In this document: in pieces, positions 62,758-64,000 of the stretch
How positions within the stretch are numbered: position 1 is the stretch's first letter
Layout of the letters: each line of letters opens with the position of its first letter
Position numbers and translations under genes: made by a program
NCBI GenBank assembly: GCA_965229685.1
Contig: OZ245920.1
Span: forward strand, 3,100,001-3,164,000
Direction of reading: 5' to 3'
DNA from: Pacificispira sp033344895
Lineage (GTDB): Bacteria > Pseudomonadota > Alphaproteobacteria > UBA8366 > Aestuariispiraceae
Length of the DNA stretch: 64,000 bases
Notes under the pieces: generated by a model
What the model was told of the DNA's origin: nothing
Seen by the model: the letters and a program-made list of their open reading frames with translations, nothing else
Databases searched by the model: none

Positions 62758-64000
62758 GGTGCGGCGGGTCCGGAATCCTCGTTGATCAGGGACTCGCCGG
62801 GGCGCACGCGGCTGAACACCACCGGCACGCGCTCCAGGTCGAGCATTCCGTCATCCCGGGCACGGACACGAGTAAAGGCCGAGGCCTCCAGATCACCGGT
62901 CTCGGGAAAATCCTCCCGAAAATGCGCGCCGCGGCTGTCATCCCTGTCCAGCGCCGCCGTCGCGATAACCCTGGAAACGGCCAGCAGACTGTCGAGGTTC
63001 AGCCAGTCCTGCCAGGTCAGATTGAAGGACCGATCCGTCTCGGCCAGTCCGGCCGAAGCCAGTTCCGACGCCATGCCCTCTATCCGGGTCTGACCGCGTC
63101 GCAATCCTTCGGCCGTGCGCATCACGCCGACATCGTCCCACATGCATTCCGCCAGTTCATCGCGCAGGTCGGCCAGCCCCGCGGATCGCGGCAGGCCGAA
63201 GGGACGTTCCGCGCGCGCGATTGCCGCGTCGACGGCATTCATATCCGGATCGGCCGGGTGCCCCTGTCGGGCGGCGTAGCGCGCCATGCTCTCCCCTGCG
63301 ATGCCGCCGAAGACCGTCGAATTGGCAACCCCGTTACCGCCCAGCCGGTTCGCGCCATGGACGCCGCCGCAATCCTCCCCGGCCGCAAACAGGCCCGGCA
63401 TTTCGGTCGACCCGTCCGGCTCGAACTCGACGCCGCCCATCATGTAATGCGCAGTCGGCACCACCTCGACCCGGCCGGCGGCCAGATCGAAGCCGCAATC
63501 GGCGCAGCGCTTCACCATGCCGGGAAACTGGGTAGCGACCTTGTCCGGGCCCAGATGCTTCATTTCGATATAGATGCCGCCCATGGGGCCGGTCCGCCCG
63601 GCACGCATCTCGGCATAGATACCCCGGCTGACCACATCGCGGGTCGCGCGTTCCCCGCGGTCGTCGTAATCGGCCATGAAGCGGCGGCCTGCGCCATCCA
63701 GAAGGTGCCCCCCTGCCCCGCGCAACCCTTCCTCAAGCACCGTGCCGGTCATTCGCGTATCCGGCCCGCCCAGCAGGCCGGTCGGATGGAACTGAACCAT
63801 TTCCATGTCGCGCAGCGGCAGGCCCAGGCGCAATGCCATGGCCAGCCCGTCGCAGGATTTGTCCCCGGACGGCGTGTGATATTTGTACATTGTCGGACCG
63901 GCGCCGGTGCCCAGCAACACGGCCTTCGCCCGTACCAGGCGATATCGGCCGGTCCGTATGTCGAGCAGCAGCGCCCCGGCAATCCGCGAACCGTCCCGCG
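62754..64000 (-). CDS. FAD-dependent dehydrogenase/oxidase of the SdhA/NadB type (5' end outside the window)
   Basis: The frame runs from the window edge to 62754, giving 415 residues of the C-terminal part. Conserved sites: GTGAGPTMYKYHTPSGDKSCDG, the FAD/substrate motif MVQFHPTGL, TAHYMMGGVEFEPDG and HGANRLGGNGVANSTVFGG. These belong to the succinate dehydrogenase/fumarate reductase/L-aspartate oxidase flavoprotein family; the particular substrate cannot be decided without the N-terminal half. No SdhB-like gene lies downstream; it is followed by the O-antigen-ligase-like gene, with a 4-bp overlap. ATG starts visible at about 63920 are internal. Confidence 0.85.
   Translation of the reverse strand, partial: RDGSRIAGALLLDIRTGRYRLVRAKAVLLGTGAGPTMYKYHTPSGDKSCDGLAMALRLGLPLRDMEMVQFHPTGLLGGPDTRMTGTVLEEGLRGAGGHLLDGAGRRFMADYDDRGERATRDVVSRGIYAEMRAGRTGPMGGIYIEMKHLGPDKVATQFPGMVKRCADCGFDLAAGRVEVVPTAHYMMGGVEFEPDGSTEMPGLFAAGEDCGGVHGANRLGGNGVANSTVFGGIAGESMARYAARQGHPADPDMNAVDAAIARAERPFGLPRSAGLADLRDELAECMWDDVGVMRTAEGLRRGQTRIEGMASELASAGLAETDRSFNLTWQDWLNLDSLLAVSRVIATAALDRDDSRGAHFREDFPETGDLEASAFTRVRARDDGMLDLERVPVVFSRVRPGESLINEDSGPAAP

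Overview
The window looks like a chromosomal piece of a GC-rich alphaproteobacterium, probably of the Rhodospirillales type. The support is the dnaG-rpoD pair with a DnaG whose zinc ligands are replaced as in other alphaproteobacteria, a NasT/NasS-controlled ABC-type nitrate assimilation operon, a quinate/shikimate TRAP operon, Tat-exported peptide-binding proteins and many 4-bp ATGA/GTGA gene overlaps. I cannot name genus or species from sequence alone.

Layout. 1-5.1 kb: start of an exported trypsin-like protease, a cyclic-nucleotide-binding/CPBP membrane protein, a radical SAM protein, a family-4 glycosyltransferase and an LpxH-like phosphoesterase. 5.1-6.3 kb: a gene-poor stretch and a lower-GC GNAT gene. 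6.3-20.0 kb: the complete assimilatory nitrate locus, all on the minus strand: nasT-nasS, an ANTAR-type two-hairpin leader with a terminator, nrtA, nrtB, a fused nrtCD ATPase, nirB, nirD, nasA, a TrpD2-like gene and a CysG-like gene. 20.2-26.2 kb: a LysR regulator divergent from an operon of DUF1185 protein, alpha/beta hydrolase, flavin reductase, LLM-class flavin monooxygenase and aldehyde dehydrogenase, which looks like an oxidative catabolic pathway of unknown substrate. 26.2-32.7 kb: a TetR regulator divergent from aroE-like dehydrogenase, TRAP transporter dctPQM and a QuiC-type 3-dehydroshikimate dehydratase, together a quinate/shikimate-to-protocatechuate route.

32.8-38.8 kb is the accessory highlight. 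A 5,512-bp element (33192-38703) has 12-bp terminal inverted repeats (TGTCGRTTCTCA), is flanked by a 5-bp duplication (ACAAG) and sits 7 bp beyond the 3' end of a CAT-anticodon tRNA. It carries an intact tnsA-like endonuclease gene followed by a short, probably deletion-fused tniQ-like gene, with no tnsB or tnsC. Its cargo is a BCS1-like AAA+ ATPase, a GNAT gene, and two 5'-truncated genes joined at one breakpoint, one of them the C-terminal nuclease end of a type III restriction-like enzyme. Immediately left of it lies the roughly 350-bp right end of a second, related element in the same orientation. I read this as a decayed tandem array of Tn7-like insertions at one tRNA site.

38.9-51.1 kb: a RimK-like ATP-grasp ligase with a GNAT-C39 peptidase partner, an alpha/beta hydrolase, a GNAT, rpoD, dnaG, tRNA-Gln(TTG), an SGNH hydrolase with a lectin-like tail and a methyltransferase-like protein. 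51.4-58.9 kb: an oligopeptide ABC transporter with two paralogous Tat-exported binding proteins and a fused double ATPase. 59.3-64 kb: a GlxA/AraC regulator, a class I aminotransferase, an O-antigen-ligase-like membrane protein and the 3' part of an FAD-dependent dehydrogenase/oxidase.
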